Assembly (NCBI RefSeq): GCF_004114955.1
Contig: NZ_CP030053.1
Span: 3,720,001 to 3,784,000, forward strand
Direction: 5' to 3'
Length of the DNA stretch: 64,000 nucleotides
Source: Bradyrhizobium guangzhouense
GTDB taxonomy: Bacteria; Pseudomonadota; Alphaproteobacteria; Rhizobiales; Xanthobacteraceae
Below, one piece after another: positions 63,436 through 64,000 of the stretch (the first letter of the stretch is position 1; each line of letters begins with the position of its first letter). The translations under genes were made by a program, and so were the position numbers. Under the pieces are notes generated by a model. That model was not told the origin of the DNA and searched no databases. It was given only the letters and a program-made list of their open reading frames with translations.

Positions 63436-63697
63436 TCACTTGACCTTGTTGGTCGGCCAGTTGCGTGTCTCCTTGGTCGCGTCGCGGCACCATCGGTAGA
63501 ACACGTCGTAGAGCTGGAGACCGGCGTCCAACTGCTCGAGGTCGTCCTGGAACATGCGCGACCGGCCGAGCGATGCCGCGAGCAGGCCCGCGCCTCCGGC
63601 GCTCGTCGATGCGGACATCAATGAGCGTCGGCGCGGCTGCCGTGCCTACAAATCGAGACAGTTTATCCGGGGAAATGGAGGGATACGATGCTGACAT
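63436..63697 (-). pseudogene. Broken rhodanese/ChrB-type chromate-resistance gene
   Basis: The ATG at 63697 has AAGGG 6 nt upstream and starts a normal rhodanese N terminus (SISPDKLSRFVGTAAAPTLI, then DVRIDE), which then turns into arginine-rich nonsense. In another frame of the same strand, from about 63600 to the TGA at 63436, comes a credible C terminus: LAASLGRSRMFQDDL, QLYDVFYRWCRDA, NWPTNK, as in the sulfurtransferase/chromate-resistance proteins next to chrA. The two ends are out of frame and the whole middle (about 200 residues) is missing, so an internal deletion has destroyed the gene. Confidence 0.72.
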
Positions 63698-64000
63698 GCT
63701 GCGCCCTTGGTGATCAGGACGCGATTCTTTGGCATGACGCCTCGCGGGGAGATCGCACATCCCCGTAGCGCAAATAGAACGCCTCAGGCGCGAGCTGTCA
63801 ACGGCGTTTGCCTTGGGTGCGCCCGAAAACCATCGATGGAGCGTCACGAAGATTTCAGCACACGATAGGAACGAAATCGAGATCGCCCCGGGGTCACACC
63901 TCTGGCGGGGAACCCCCGCTTGAAGGAGCCACGCAATATCACATACACTGGTCGTCCGGGATCAAGCAGACTCCCGGCGAGACTTCGGTCCAAGTTCTGC
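63698..64000. other. Gene-free end of window
   Basis: About 300 bp with no credible gene and no clear regulatory element. It should include the promoter of the chromate operon. Short inverted repeats occur (CGCGGGGAGAT...), but none is convincing. Confidence 0.45.

Overview
The window looks like chromosomal DNA of a high-GC alphaproteobacterium, most probably Bradyrhizobium or a close relative in the same family. This is an inference. It rests on the dac-tmk-holB-metG-tatD gene order, a DUF1476 (ATP synthase zeta) gene, a Nia-type P1B-5 ATPase, a characteristic intergenic palindrome after holB, and many 14-bp TTGA-N6-TCAA sites of the FixK/FNR type upstream of genes. I saw no rRNA, tRNA, CRISPR array, prophage or insertion sequence.

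Layout. 1-7.2 kb: the end of a DUF1275 membrane protein, a SulP anion transporter, then an operon of a large Orn/Lys/Arg-type PLP decarboxylase, an AspT-family exchanger and a small secreted protein, closed by a terminator. 7.2-10.3 kb: PPK2 and a hypothetical protein, divergent from a DUF3302/HlyD (YiaW/YiaV-like) pair. 10.4-15.5 kb: an orphan sensor kinase, then a DUF3300-DUF2950-secreted protein operon. Its last product is a paralogue of the secreted protein at 6.7 kb. 15.7-19.5 kb: small genes, the zeta inhibitor, a UPF0114 protein, several tiny proteins and an RlpA-like lipoprotein. 19.5-29.8 kb: housekeeping genes (alpha/beta hydrolase, D,D-carboxypeptidase, tmk, holB, metG, tatD, MBL hydrolase), with a hybrid histidine kinase between metG and tatD. 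29.9-34.5 kb: a TRAP transporter plus acyl-CoA ligase operon. 35-39.6 kb: an RND metal-efflux operon. 40-44.2 kb: a two-component system with PepSY and cytochrome b proteins, then a VIT1/CCC1 transporter. 44.2-54.5 kb: two P-type ATPases, one with a hemerythrin tail, a MacB-like ABC exporter and a universal stress protein. 55-60.9 kb: AI-2E-like permease, Spy-like protein, DUF302, metallophosphoesterase, CarS-like protein, cytochrome b561 and OpgC. 61-63.7 kb: a chromate-transporter operon headed by a broken rhodanese/chromate-resistance gene.

The unifying feature is regulatory. Eight sites match TTGA-N6-TCAA (2116, 8556, 12340, 39680, 49313, 54657, 56099, 59491) and two more are degenerate. 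All lie outside genes except 49313, which overlaps a neighbour's stop codon. Most lie 45-80 nt before a start codon. They precede the decarboxylase/exchanger, PPK2, DUF3302/HlyD, DUF3300/DUF2950, RND efflux, Nia ATPase, USP, Spy/DUF302 and cytochrome b561 units. The window therefore reads as a low-oxygen regulon for pH, metal and envelope homeostasis, interleaved with housekeeping genes. The least-described parts are the two FixK-box operons that both end in the same uncharacterised secreted family, and the pairing of a decarboxylase with an AspT exchanger.
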